A stretch of 7,621 nucleotides of DNA from Anaerolineales bacterium (GTDB lineage Bacteria; Chloroflexota; Anaerolineae; B4-G1; DUEL01), in assembly GCA_015662065.1 (NCBI GenBank), contig DQUX01000048.1:1-7621 (forward strand). Direction: 5' to 3'. Below, one piece after another: positions 1-6,700 of the stretch. Both the position numbers and the translations under genes were made by a program. Position 1 is the first letter of the stretch, and the number at the start of each line of letters is the position of its first letter. Below the pieces are notes generated by a model. That model was not told the origin of the DNA. It saw nothing but the letters and a program-made list of their open reading frames with translations, and searched no databases.

Positions 1-2
1 CC

Positions 3-2663
3 GTGCTGGGCCTGGTGGTGCTGGTGGTCGGTGCGGTCGTCGGCGGGCCGGGAGAGGGGGTCTCACTGCCCTTTTGGGGGTTGGCCGGCGGGCTCTTCGC
101 TCTCCTGGCTCTCCTCGTGGCGGTTGCTTCGCTTCTGTATGGCCTGTGGGGACGACTGTCTACCTTCCGCAGCCTGGACCTGATGGTGCTTATCGGCACG
201 CTGAGCCTCCCCTTCGCTTCCCCCCTGGCTATCCGCCTGGCCTCCCGGCTGGGATCTCTGGTCGTGGCCCGCTCTCACGACCTGCAACAGGTGCCGCCTT
301 TCTGGTCGAATCTGGCCAACCTCCAGCCGCTGAACTACCACCCCCCCGACATCTACTACTCCGGCGCGATCCTGGCACTGGTCGTGCTGGCCGCCATCGG
401 CATCGGCCTGGCCTGGGACCGGCGGCGATGGCTCGTCGCGGCGGCGGTCCACACCGTCATCTTCCTGGTGCTCTTCACCACCGTCTTCACCAACGGTGCA
501 GGGATCGCCAGTGGATGGGTGGGCTCGGTGGGGTACTGGCTGGAGCAGCAAGGGGTGAAACGGGGCGGTCAGCCCTGGTTCTATTACCTGGTCGTCCTTC
601 CTATGTACGATTTTCTCCCCCTCCTCGGCGCGTTGGGGGTGCCGGTCTATCTGGGGGGGCGGGCCTTACTCGGCCGCCTCCGACGCCGGGCCGAGGAGGC
701 CCCGTTGCCGGGGATGCGGTCCCTCTTTGTCCCCTTTGCCCTGGCCTGGGCGTTCCTCTCGTGGGTGGGCTATTCCTATGCGGGGGAGAAAATGCCCTGG
801 CTCGTGGTCCACATAACCACGCCGATGGTGCTGCTGGCCGGGTGGCTGGCGGGGAGGCTGCTGGAGGCGGTGGACTGGCGGAGGGTGCGGGAGCGACACG
901 GCTGGCTCCTGGTGCTTCTGCTGCCCGCGCTGGCGGCTGCCCTGACGGCGTTGGTCGGGGCGGCGGGGGAGGGGCCTTTCCAGGGTGTGGAGTTGGACCA
1001 GTTGCTGGTGACCGGCACCTTCCTGGGCGGGCTGGTGGGCACGCTGTTCCTGGGGGCCCTGGTGGGTCTGCTCTGGGCGCGGGCCGGCGCGCGGGATGGG
1101 CTCCTTCTGGTGGTCCTGACCGGTTTCCTGGCCCTGGTCTTGCTGACGGTGCGCATCGCCTACCGGTTCTCTTTTATCAACTTCGACACCCCCGCCGAGT
1201 TTTTGGTCTACGCTCACGAAGGCCCAGACGTCCGCACGACGATGGAACAACTGGAGGAGCTCTCGCTGCGGGTAGGAGGCGGTCCGCACCTCATCGACGT
1301 GAGCTATGGCCCCGATGGCTCTTGGCCCTTCATCTGGTACCTGCGCGACTATCCCAACGCCCGCTACTATCCCGAGCAGCCCGCCCGGGAGCAGGTCCTG
1401 GCCACGGCGGTCATCGCCGGGAGGGATCAGTGGGCGGTCGTCGAACCGTATCTGGGGGATGAGTACTACCGCTTCGATTATTACTTCCTCTGGTGGCCGA
1501 TAGAGGATTATCGGCAATTGACGTGGGAGAGGCTGTGGGATTGGCTCACCACCCCCCGCAAGCGGGTGGCGCTGTGGCGGCTCTTCTACAATATGGACTA
1601 TACCCTCTACGACGAGATCACCGGCAGCCACCACGCACCCGACGAGTGGCCGTTGCGCGGCGAGTTCCGTTTCTATGTGCGTAAAGACGTGGCCAACCGG
1701 CTGTGGAACTTCGGGGTGGGGCCGGTTCCCGAGGAGGTTGCCGAACCGACCGACCCGTATGCCGAAGGCCGGCAGGTGTGGACCGCTCGATGGGTGTGGG
1801 GGACGGAGGGGGGAGCGCCCGGTCAGTTCTCCTGGCCCCGGGGGATCGCCGTCTCCCCCGACGGCTTCGTCTATGTGGCCGACTCCCGGAACCATCGCAT
1901 CCAGAAGTTCACCGCTGATGGGACGTTCGTGGCCGCCTGGGGGACGTTCGGGGGGTGTCCGGACCGCCGGCCCGCTCCCGGAACCTTCTGCGAGCCATGG
2001 GGGGTGGCCGTCGGACCGGACGGCGCGGTCTACGTGGCCGACACCTGGGCCCACCGGATCCAGAAGTTCACCGCCGACGGGGACTTCCTGGCCCAGTGGG
2101 GGACCTATGGGCAGTATGGCATAGATGCGGGGCCCACAGCCTTCTACGGCCCTCGGGCCGTGGCGGTGGGGCCGGACGGCGAGGTCTACGTGGCCGACAC
2201 GGGCAACAAGCGGGTGCAGGTGTTCGACCCGGAGGGGGTGTTTCTCCGGGAGTGGGGGGGCGGGGGGAGGGAGCCGGGCCAACTGGACGAGCCGGTGGGG
2301 CTGGTCTTCGGCCCCGACGGGCGGATCTACGTGGCCGATACCTGGAACTACCGGATCCAGGTCCTGGGGCCGGAGGGAGAGCCGGTGCGGGAGTGGCCCA
2401 TCATGGGCTGGAACAACCCCGCGGTGGAGGAGAAGCCCTACGTGGCGGTGGGCGCCGAGGGGCAGGTCTACGTGACCGATCCCGGCCATTACCGGGTGCT
2501 GGTCTTCAACGCCGAGGGGACCTATCTTTATAGCTTTGGCCAGTTTGGCTTCGACAGCAGCTCCTTTGCCCTGCCGATGGGGGTCGCCGTGGGGCCCGAC
2601 GGCTCCCTCTACGTCGCCGACGCGGCCAATCACCGGGTGATGGTGTTCGACCTGGACCGCTGA
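3..2663 (+). CDS. Agl23-like (TIGR03663-type) polytopic membrane protein with C-terminal NHL beta-propeller; 5' end outside window
   Basis: The frame is open to the window edge, so the N-terminus is missing; the GTG at 3 is probably not the start. Of 886 visible residues, about 1-390 hold roughly ten hydrophobic segments. They include a GEKMPWLVVH stretch (~262-271) and a YYLVVLPMYDFLPLL stretch (~195-209) that I recognise from TIGR03663, a family distantly related to dolichyl-phosphate-mannose mannosyltransferases. Its diagnostic N-terminal DE and HGP motifs would lie upstream and cannot be checked. Residues ~395-590 form an aromatic-rich soluble domain, probably outside the membrane. Residues ~600-886 hold six NHL blades, each with a GxAVGPDGxVYVADxxNHRIQ-like core (first core Gly614, last Gly860), enough for a closed six-blade propeller. 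A role in envelope glycosylation is inferred from the family; the propeller's ligand is unknown. A terminator-like hairpin follows the stop. Confidence 0.82.
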   Translation: MLGLVVLVVGAVVGGPGEGVSLPFWGLAGGLFALLALLVAVASLLYGLWGRLSTFRSLDLMVLIGTLSLPFASPLAIRLASRLGSLVVARSHDLQQVPPFWSNLANLQPLNYHPPDIYYSGAILALVVLAAIGIGLAWDRRRWLVAAAVHTVIFLVLFTTVFTNGAGIASGWVGSVGYWLEQQGVKRGGQPWFYYLVVLPMYDFLPLLGALGVPVYLGGRALLGRLRRRAEEAPLPGMRSLFVPFALAWAFLSWVGYSYAGEKMPWLVVHITTPMVLLAGWLAGRLLEAVDWRRVRERHGWLLVLLLPALAAALTALVGAAGEGPFQGVELDQLLVTGTFLGGLVGTLFLGALVGLLWARAGARDGLLLVVLTGFLALVLLTVRIAYRFSFINFDTPAEFLVYAHEGPDVRTTMEQLEELSLRVGGGPHLIDVSYGPDGSWPFIWYLRDYPNARYYPEQPAREQVLATAVIAGRDQWAVVEPYLGDEYYRFDYYFLWWPIEDYRQLTWERLWDWLTTPRKRVALWRLFYNMDYTLYDEITGSHHAPDEWPLRGEFRFYVRKDVANRLWNFGVGPVPEEVAEPTDPYAEGRQVWTARWVWGTEGGAPGQFSWPRGIAVSPDGFVYVADSRNHRIQKFTADGTFVAAWGTFGGCPDRRPAPGTFCEPWGVAVGPDGAVYVADTWAHRIQKFTADGDFLAQWGTYGQYGIDAGPTAFYGPRAVAVGPDGEVYVADTGNKRVQVFDPEGVFLREWGGGGREPGQLDEPVGLVFGPDGRIYVADTWNYRIQVLGPEGEPVREWPIMGWNNPAVEEKPYVAVGAEGQVYVTDPGHYRVLVFNAEGTYLYSFGQFGFDSSSFALPMGVAVGPDGSLYVADAANHRVMVFDLDR

Positions 2664-2695
2664 GGCGGGAGACGTGGGCAGCAGTCCTTCGGCCC

Positions 2696-2731
2696 CCCCC
2701 TTCCGCCGAGCAGGGGACGGGGGATTTTTTT
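2696..2731 (+). terminator. Probable Rho-independent terminator of the NHL membrane-protein gene
   Basis: C2696-C2700 pairs with G2719-G2723. After one T/C mismatch the stem continues with T2702-A2717, C2703-G2716 and C2704-G2715, leaving a loop of about 10 bases. Seven T residues follow one base later (2725-2731). It lies 32 bases past the stop at 2663, the right place to end that transcript. The T-tract runs into the -35 box of the next promoter. The stem is imperfect and was paired by eye. Confidence 0.55.
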
Positions 2732-2758
2732 GACAATCCATTGTTCCGAGGGTACAAT
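2730..2758 (+). promoter_or_regulatory. Sigma-70 type promoter for the upp operon
   Basis: A perfect -35 box TTGACA (2730-2735) is followed after exactly 17 bases by TACAAT (2753-2758), one base from the TATAAT consensus. Transcription would start near 2765, giving a leader of about 218 bases before the upp ATG. The leader contains the repeats and hairpins annotated separately. No other gene start lies between this promoter and upp. Confidence 0.75.
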
Positions 2759-2813
2759 CGCACCGAGCATCTACTCATTCACTCGGGTTCGTTGGTGCTG
2801 CTGAGATCAGTGA

Positions 2814-2875
2814 ATTCAGGCTCCCGGCGGGTCTGTGACCCGCGTCTTTGGCCGAAACTACCGTTTTCAGCCCAA
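2814..2875 (+). repeat. Palindrome-containing repeat, copy 1 (REP-like)
   Basis: This is the first of two 62-base direct repeats 95 bases apart in the upp leader. It contains a perfect hairpin, GCGGGTC-TGT-GACCCGC, at 2827-2843 (7-bp stem, 3-base loop). Compared with copy 2 it has four substitutions and two single-base indels, none in the hairpin, and a central block of about 29 bases is identical. The size and palindromic core suggest a dispersed REP-like element, but spread through the genome cannot be seen from one window. Confidence 0.7.
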
Positions 2876-2878
2876 GTC

Positions 2879-2895
2879 GGGGGTCGCAGACCCCC
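2879..2895 (+). repeat. Hairpin between the two repeats
   Basis: The perfect inverted repeat GGGGGTC-GCA-GACCCCC has a 7-bp stem and a 3-base loop. It shares the GGGTC/GACCC core with the flanking hairpins but has different outer bases and loop. No T-tract follows, so it does not look like an intrinsic terminator. It probably belongs to the same repeat family, perhaps as an inverted or diverged unit. Confidence 0.65.
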
Positions 2896-2908
2896 TCAGA
2901 GCATAGGG

Positions 2909-2970
2909 ATTCGGGCTCCCGGCGGGTCTGTGACCCGCGTCTCTGGTCGAAAGCTACCATTTTCAGCCAA
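2909..2970 (+). repeat. Palindrome-containing repeat, copy 2 (REP-like)
   Basis: This is the second copy of the 62-base repeat. Its hairpin GCGGGTC-TGT-GACCCGC lies at 2922-2938 and matches copy 1 exactly. The copy ends four bases before the GGAGG of the upp ribosome binding site, so the element abuts the translation start region. That position could affect initiation or mRNA stability, which is inference. Confidence 0.7.
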
Positions 2971-2973
2971 AAG

Positions 2974-2978
2974 GGAGG
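2974..2978 (+). promoter_or_regulatory. Shine-Dalgarno site of upp
   Basis: GGAGG within AAGGGAGGT lies four bases before the ATG at 2983. It decides the upp start: the frame stays open upstream to 2848, but that extension runs through the repeats and has no comparable site. Confidence 0.8.
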
Positions 2979-2982
2979 TCTG

Positions 2983-3609
2983 ATGTCTCAAGTCTTCGTC
3001 TCTACTCATCCCCTGGTGCAGCACAAACTGGCGCTCCTGCGCGACGAGCAGACCGGTCCCAAGAAGTTCCGCGAGCTGGTGCGGGAGATCGCCATCCTGC
3101 TGGTCTACGAGGCGACGGCCGACCTCGCGACGGAGTTGGTGACGGTGCAGACGCCGCTAGGGCCTGCTGAGGGGCGACGACTGGCGGAAACGGTTGGTCT
3201 GGTGCCGGTTCTCCGGGCGGGCCTAGGCATGGTGGATGGGGCCTGGCAGATGCTGCCCGGTGCGGAGGTGTGGCACATCGGCCTCTCGCGGGACGAGCGG
3301 ACCCTCCAGCCGGTGGAGTACTACTCCCGTCTCCCCGTCAGCCCCACGGTGGATGTCTGCCTGGTGCTGGACCCGATGCTGGCGACAGGCGGGTCGGCGG
3401 TGGCGACGGTGGACATCCTGAAACGGTGGGGGGCTCGGCGGGTCAAGTTCGTCGGCGTCATCGGCGCCCGACCGGGGCTGGAGCGCCTTACCTCAGCCCA
3501 CCCCGACGTCCCCGTCTACCTGGCGACGCTGGATGAGCAGCTCAACGATGTCGGTTTCATCGTGCCCGGGCTGGGCGACGCCGGGGATCGGATGTTCGGT
3601 ACAGGATAG
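2983..3609 (+). CDS. upp: Uracil phosphoribosyltransferase
   Basis: This enzyme salvages uracil in the cytoplasm: uracil + PRPP gives UMP + diphosphate. From the ATG at 2983 the protein is 208 residues, the same length as E. coli Upp, and it aligns end to end from memory. Visible family marks are VYEATADL (41-48), the VLRAGLGM loop (76-83), the PRPP-binding segment LVLDPMLATGGSA (127-139) and the C-terminal uracil-binding segment IVPGLGDAGDRMFGT (193-207). All key positions look intact. It is probably the first gene of an operon with the sugar-phosphate transferase 40 bases downstream; a upp-wecA/tagO neighbourhood is, from memory, common in Chloroflexota and Firmicutes. No PyrR-type site was recognised in the leader. 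Confidence 0.96.
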   Translation: MSQVFVSTHPLVQHKLALLRDEQTGPKKFRELVREIAILLVYEATADLATELVTVQTPLGPAEGRRLAETVGLVPVLRAGLGMVDGAWQMLPGAEVWHIGLSRDERTLQPVEYYSRLPVSPTVDVCLVLDPMLATGGSAVATVDILKRWGARRVKFVGVIGARPGLERLTSAHPDVPVYLATLDEQLNDVGFIVPGLGDAGDRMFGTG

Positions 3610-3611
3610 CG

Positions 3612-3634
3612 GATTCGAGATAGTAGATTCGAGC
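3612..3634 (+). repeat. Short direct repeat GATTCGAG (two copies) in the upp-transferase gap
   Basis: GATTCGAGAT (3612-3621) and GATTCGAGC (3626-3634) lie 14 bases apart in the 40-base gap after upp. The same 10-mer GATTCGAGAT occurs on the minus strand at 6714-6705, in the gap between rsmG and the hydrolase gene. All three copies are intergenic. They may be remnants of a small dispersed element; no function is apparent. Confidence 0.45.
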
Positions 3635-3649
3635 TTTGGGTTTTAGCCA

Positions 3650-4699
3650 TTGGACTCAGGACTCTCCTACCTGACTGTCTTCACGGTTGCGGCGCTCTCC
3701 TCCGTGGTGCTGGCTCCCCTCTCCGCCCGCCTGGGCCGGCGGTTGGGTGTTGTGGACCGGCCGGGCGGCCGGCGGATCCATAAAGGGGAGGTATCCCGCC
3801 TCGGCGGCGTGGCGCTGTTTCTGGCGTTCGCCGCCACCGTCGGTGTCGCGGCGTGGCAGGGACTCCTGACCGTGGGCTACAAGCCCGACGACTTCACCCG
3901 CCTGAAGGGGCTGCTGATCGGGGGGCTGGTAGCGTTCCTCTTCGGGTTGGTGGACGACCGGTTTGACCTATCCCCGGGCCTCCAGCTCCTCTTCCAGTTT
4001 ACCCTCTCGCTGGTGGCCCTCGCCACGTTGCTATGGCTCGAGAGCTTCACTCTCCCCTTCTTCGGCTACGTGGCGTTGAGCGCCTATCCCTGGGGGGCCT
4101 GGGTCTACGTCCCTCTGACGGTGCTCTGGGTAATGGGGATGATGAACACGGTCAACTGGCTGGATGGGCTGGATGGGCTGGCGGCCGGGGTGGGGGCGAT
4201 CCTCTGTCTGGTGCTGGCGGTTCATATGCACCGGGTGGGGCAGCCCAGTGTGGCACTGTTGCCGCTGGCCCTCCTCGGTGCGCTGGTGGGGTTCCTGCCC
4301 TACAACGTAGCCCCCTCGCGGGTCTTTCTGGGGAGTGGTGGGGCCTTTTTCCTGGGCTATGCGCTGAGCGGGCTGGGGCTCATCGCCGGCGGGCGGGTGG
4401 CCACGGTGTTGTTGGTGATGGGGTTGCCCATCGTGGATGTGGCCTGGCAGATCTTCGACCGTGTGCGCCACCGCCGTTCCCCGGCCCAGGCCGACCGGGG
4501 CCATCTGCACTACCGGTTGCTGGACCTGGGGCTCTCCCAGCGGACGATCGTCCTGGTCTACTGGGCCTTCTGCGGCCTCTTCGGCCTGCTGGCGCTGAGC
4601 ATCTCCTCCCGCCTCTACAAGCTCATCGCCCTGCTGGTCTTGGGGGGGCTGGTGGTGCTGACGTTGGCTTTTCTCTCCCGCCGCGGACAGGACACGTGA
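3650..4699 (+). CDS. MraY/WecA/TagO-family polyprenyl-phosphate sugar-1-phosphate transferase (glycosyltransferase family 4)
   Basis: A 349-residue protein with about ten hydrophobic segments. The family transfers a sugar-1-phosphate (for WecA/TagO, GlcNAc-1-P from UDP-GlcNAc) to undecaprenyl phosphate in the inner membrane, starting an envelope glycan. Marks seen: VDRPGGRRIHKGEVSRLGG (35-53), DD at 102-103 in GLVDDRFDLSPG, NTVNWLDGLDGLAAG (166-180) and DRGHLHYRLLDLG (282-294). The HLHYR segment corresponds to the WecA-type HIHHR loop and argues against MraY. Two key positions differ: FLGSGGA (226-232) has Ser229 where the family usually has Asp (GDxG), and Tyr288 replaces the last His of the loop. 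The TTG at 3650 is the first possible start after an in-frame stop at 3644, and no good ribosome site precedes it, so the start is uncertain. Substrate cannot be told from sequence. Confidence 0.9.
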   Translation: MDSGLSYLTVFTVAALSSVVLAPLSARLGRRLGVVDRPGGRRIHKGEVSRLGGVALFLAFAATVGVAAWQGLLTVGYKPDDFTRLKGLLIGGLVAFLFGLVDDRFDLSPGLQLLFQFTLSLVALATLLWLESFTLPFFGYVALSAYPWGAWVYVPLTVLWVMGMMNTVNWLDGLDGLAAGVGAILCLVLAVHMHRVGQPSVALLPLALLGALVGFLPYNVAPSRVFLGSGGAFFLGYALSGLGLIAGGRVATVLLVMGLPIVDVAWQIFDRVRHRRSPAQADRGHLHYRLLDLGLSQRTIVLVYWAFCGLFGLLALSISSRLYKLIALLVLGGLVVLTLAFLSRRGQDT

Positions 4700-4707
4700 G
4701 GCGTGAT

Positions 4708-4715
4708 GGAGGAGG
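4708..4715 (+). promoter_or_regulatory. Shine-Dalgarno site of the DUF362 gene
   Basis: GGAGGAGG lies five bases before the ATG at 4721. It favours that start over the in-frame GTG at 4703 and ATG at 4706, which lie before or beside this site and have no site of their own. Confidence 0.75.
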
Positions 4716-4720
4716 GTGTT

Positions 4721-5848
4721 ATGGAGAGCACCGTTTACTTCGCTACGGCAAGGGCTATCCGGTGGGACTATCAGTACAGCCAGGTGGCGGGCCTGGAGCG
4801 GATCCTGGAGAAGTTGGACCTGGGGGGCCGCATCGAGAAGGATGAATATGTGGCCATAAAGACGCATTTTGGGTCGCGCGGGGCGCATCGCATCGTCCGG
4901 CCGATCTTCTTGCGCAAGGTGGCGGATGCGGTGAAGGCGGCCGGAGGCAAGCCCTTTGTCTGCGACACGGTCCGCATCAACGGGTGGGAGTATCTGGAGG
5001 TAGCCAATCAGAATGGGATCAACCCTCTGTCGGTGGGTTGCCCGGTGCTCCTGGCGGACGGCCTCTTCGGCTGCGACAGCGTGGAGGTGAAGTCCGGGCC
5101 GGTGTTGGGCTCGGTGCAGGTCGCCTCCGCCATTCACGACGCGCCGGCGATGGTCGTCGTCTCCCACTGCAAGGGGCACATCGGCGCGGGGTACGGCGGG
5201 GCGATCAAGAACCTGGCGATGGGAGGGGTGGCTGGCCGTCACCGAAGCGGCGACTGGCGCCGGGCCCGAGGCCACCTGCACGCCGCCAGCGGCGAGTCCT
5301 CACTGGTGCGAGACCCCGAACGCTGCACCCTCTGCCTGCAGTGCCTTCACGTCTGTCCCACGGAGGCGATCTCCCAGGAGGGGGGCGGGCTGGTGGTGGA
5401 GGATGAGCGGTGCTGGCGGTGCGGTCGTTGCGAGCGGGTCTGCCCGGAGGGGGCGATCCGGCTCCAGAAGCGGGGGGAGGACGAGTTTCAGGCCGCGCTG
5501 GCCGAGGCGGCCCAGGCGGTTCTCTCCACTTTTGAGCCGGGCAGGGTGGTCTACCTGAACTTCGCCCTGGAGGTCCAGCCGGAGTGCGACTGTATGCCGA
5601 TGGCCGATACGCCTCTGGTACAGGATCAGGGGATCTTCGGCGGGGACGACGTGGTGGCGGTGGAGCAGGCGACGCTGGACCGGATCAACGGCGCGGTGCC
5701 GCTGCCGGATTCGGCAGCGACCGACCGGGGGGTGCGGCACGGCCAGCGGATTCTGCCGGAGACGTTGGGGGTGGACGGCCAGCCCCACGTGGACGCCGCC
5801 GCTGCGCTGGGCCTGGGCAGCCAGAGGTATAGGCTGGTGGAAGTGTAG
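4721..5848 (+). CDS. DUF362 protein with inserted 2x[4Fe-4S] ferredoxin domain
   Basis: A 375-residue, probably cytoplasmic protein with no signal peptide or membrane segment. The DUF362 domain (PF04015) is split. The N-terminal part includes KTHFGSRG (47-54) and SHCKGHIGAGYGGAIKN (148-164). The C-terminal part includes CDCMPMADTPLVQDQGIFG (289-307) and a final AALGLGSQRYRLVEV stretch. Between them lie two complete CxxCxxCxxxCP motifs, with cysteines at 202, 205, 208, 212 and 231, 234, 237, 241, enough for two [4Fe-4S] clusters as in bacterial ferredoxins. All eight cysteines are present; Cys289 and Cys291 form a further conserved-looking pair. The family probably acts in electron transfer, but its reaction is not established. 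The ATG is 21 bases after the transferase stop, so it is likely the third gene of the upp operon. I see no functional link to its neighbours. Confidence 0.9.
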   Translation: MESTVYFATARAIRWDYQYSQVAGLERILEKLDLGGRIEKDEYVAIKTHFGSRGAHRIVRPIFLRKVADAVKAAGGKPFVCDTVRINGWEYLEVANQNGINPLSVGCPVLLADGLFGCDSVEVKSGPVLGSVQVASAIHDAPAMVVVSHCKGHIGAGYGGAIKNLAMGGVAGRHRSGDWRRARGHLHAASGESSLVRDPERCTLCLQCLHVCPTEAISQEGGGLVVEDERCWRCGRCERVCPEGAIRLQKRGEDEFQAALAEAAQAVLSTFEPGRVVYLNFALEVQPECDCMPMADTPLVQDQGIFGGDDVVAVEQATLDRINGAVPLPDSAATDRGVRHGQRILPETLGVDGQPHVDAAAALGLGSQRYRLVEV

Positions 5849-5862
5849 GCCGTGAGCCTACA
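5844..5862. terminator. Hairpin spanning both convergent stop codons, possible bidirectional terminator
   Basis: TGTAGGC (5844-5850), a five-base loop CGTGA, then GCCTACA (5856-5862) form a perfect 7-bp inverted repeat. One arm contains the TAG stop of the DUF362 gene (5846-5848) and the other the TAG stop of the minus-strand hydrolase (5860-5858). No T-run follows on either strand, so it is a weak intrinsic terminator at best, though nothing else in the 9-base gap could serve. Confidence 0.4.
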
Positions 5863-6688
5863 GATGTCGCTCCAGCCACCCCGTCAGGTCGGATAGAGCC
5901 TGGTCGCGGGTGATGTCGTTGTGGGGCTCGTGGTAGCCGCCCTCGTATCCCCGCCACTCCTTGTCTGGGAAGGTCACTTTCTCGAAGAAGGCGCGGCCGG
6001 CTTCAGGCGGTACCAGTCGGTCTGCCTCGCCCTGGAGGATCAACAGGGGCAGCCGCAGGTCGGCGGCGTGGGCCTGGACCCATTCGATGGCCTTGGTCAT
6101 CTCCGTCCCCAACCGGGGTGTTCCCTTGCTGTGTACCAGCGGGTCCTCCTGGTAGGCGCGCACCACCGCCGGATCGCGGGAGATGGCCGTGGCATCCAAC
6201 CCGGTGTCCATTGATAAGCGTGGCCAGACCCGGGAGAGGATGCGGCTTAGGGACAGGAGGATGGGAGAGATCCCCACCTGCCCCAGCGCCGGGCCGGAGG
6301 CGATCACGCCCCGCAGCCCTTCCGGGTGGCGCAGGGCGTATTCCAGGACGATGAGGCCGCCCAGGCTGTGCCCCATCAGGAAGAGAGGCCGGCCTGATTC
6401 TCCCTCGCCGACCATCCGCAGGAAGGCGCGCACGTCCTCCCGGAACTCTCCCCACTCGTGGATGTATCCCCGCTGGCCCGGGGATTGGCCGTGGCCCCGG
6501 TGGTCGAAGCCGTAGATGGCGTAGCCCTGGCCTACCAGGTGGTTTACCACGTTCGTGTAGCGACCGCTGTGTTCGCCGAAGCCGTGGACGATAGCCAGCA
6601 CCGCCCGCGGCTCCCTCTCCGGCCGCCAGCGCTGGTAGTACAGCTCGAGCCCACCCGCTCCCTGGAACGTTCCTTCGCTATGCTCCAT
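5858..6688 (-). CDS. Alpha/beta hydrolase, monoacylglycerol lipase / lysophospholipase-like
   Basis: A 276-residue serine hydrolase of the Hydrolase_4 type (PF12146), the usual length for bacterial monoglyceride lipases. It has the oxyanion-hole segment HGFGEHSGRY (35-44), the DHRGHGQSPG strand-loop (62-71), the nucleophile elbow GHSLGG with Ser108, the acid in GEADRLVPP (Asp223) and the catalytic His in EGGYHEPHND (His253). The triad is complete. The likely reaction is hydrolysis of monoacylglycerols or lysophospholipids to free fatty acid, in the cytoplasm since no signal peptide is visible; the exact substrate is not determined. The start is fixed by GGAGG (6700-6696) seven bases before the ATG. 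It lies 34 bases downstream of rsmG on the same strand and is probably co-transcribed. It converges on the DUF362 gene with 9 bases between stops. Confidence 0.92.
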   Translation of the reverse strand: MEHSEGTFQGAGGLELYYQRWRPEREPRAVLAIVHGFGEHSGRYTNVVNHLVGQGYAIYGFDHRGHGQSPGQRGYIHEWGEFREDVRAFLRMVGEGESGRPLFLMGHSLGGLIVLEYALRHPEGLRGVIASGPALGQVGISPILLSLSRILSRVWPRLSMDTGLDATAISRDPAVVRAYQEDPLVHSKGTPRLGTEMTKAIEWVQAHAADLRLPLLILQGEADRLVPPEAGRAFFEKVTFPDKEWRGYEGGYHEPHNDITRDQALSDLTGWLERHL

Positions 6689-6695
6689 CTGTTTC

Positions 6696-6700
6696 CCTCC
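6696..6700 (-). promoter_or_regulatory. Shine-Dalgarno site of the hydrolase gene
   Basis: On the minus strand, AGGAGG ends seven bases before the ATG at 6688, a near-ideal spacing. The minus-strand 10-mer GATTCGAGAT (6714-6705) lies just upstream. Confidence 0.8.

Noticed and set aside
666..2741. Long antisense open frame (691 codons) opposite the NHL membrane-protein gene
   Set aside because: The plus strand has clear membrane segments and NHL repeats; the antisense product is a low-complexity Pro/His/Gly-rich string, as expected when GC-rich third positions remove stop codons.
2814..2970. CRISPR array
   Set aside because: There are only two direct copies, they are 62 bases long, and the single 33-base spacer itself contains a hairpin of the same type; no cas genes are visible.
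2848..2982. N-terminal extension of Upp to position 2848
   Set aside because: The extension translates the repeats and would make the protein 45 residues longer than the family; the ATG at 2983 has a strong ribosome site and gives the standard 208 residues.
2765..2982. PyrR-binding leader or riboswitch before upp
   Set aside because: I could not find the PyrR-type conserved sequence or a known riboswitch core, and the hairpins are simple repeats without a terminator T-tract.
4031..5281. Antisense open frame (416 codons) opposite the transferase and DUF362 genes
   Set aside because: It crosses two well-supported genes and their junction and gives a Gln/His/Pro-rich product with no domain; it is a composition artefact.
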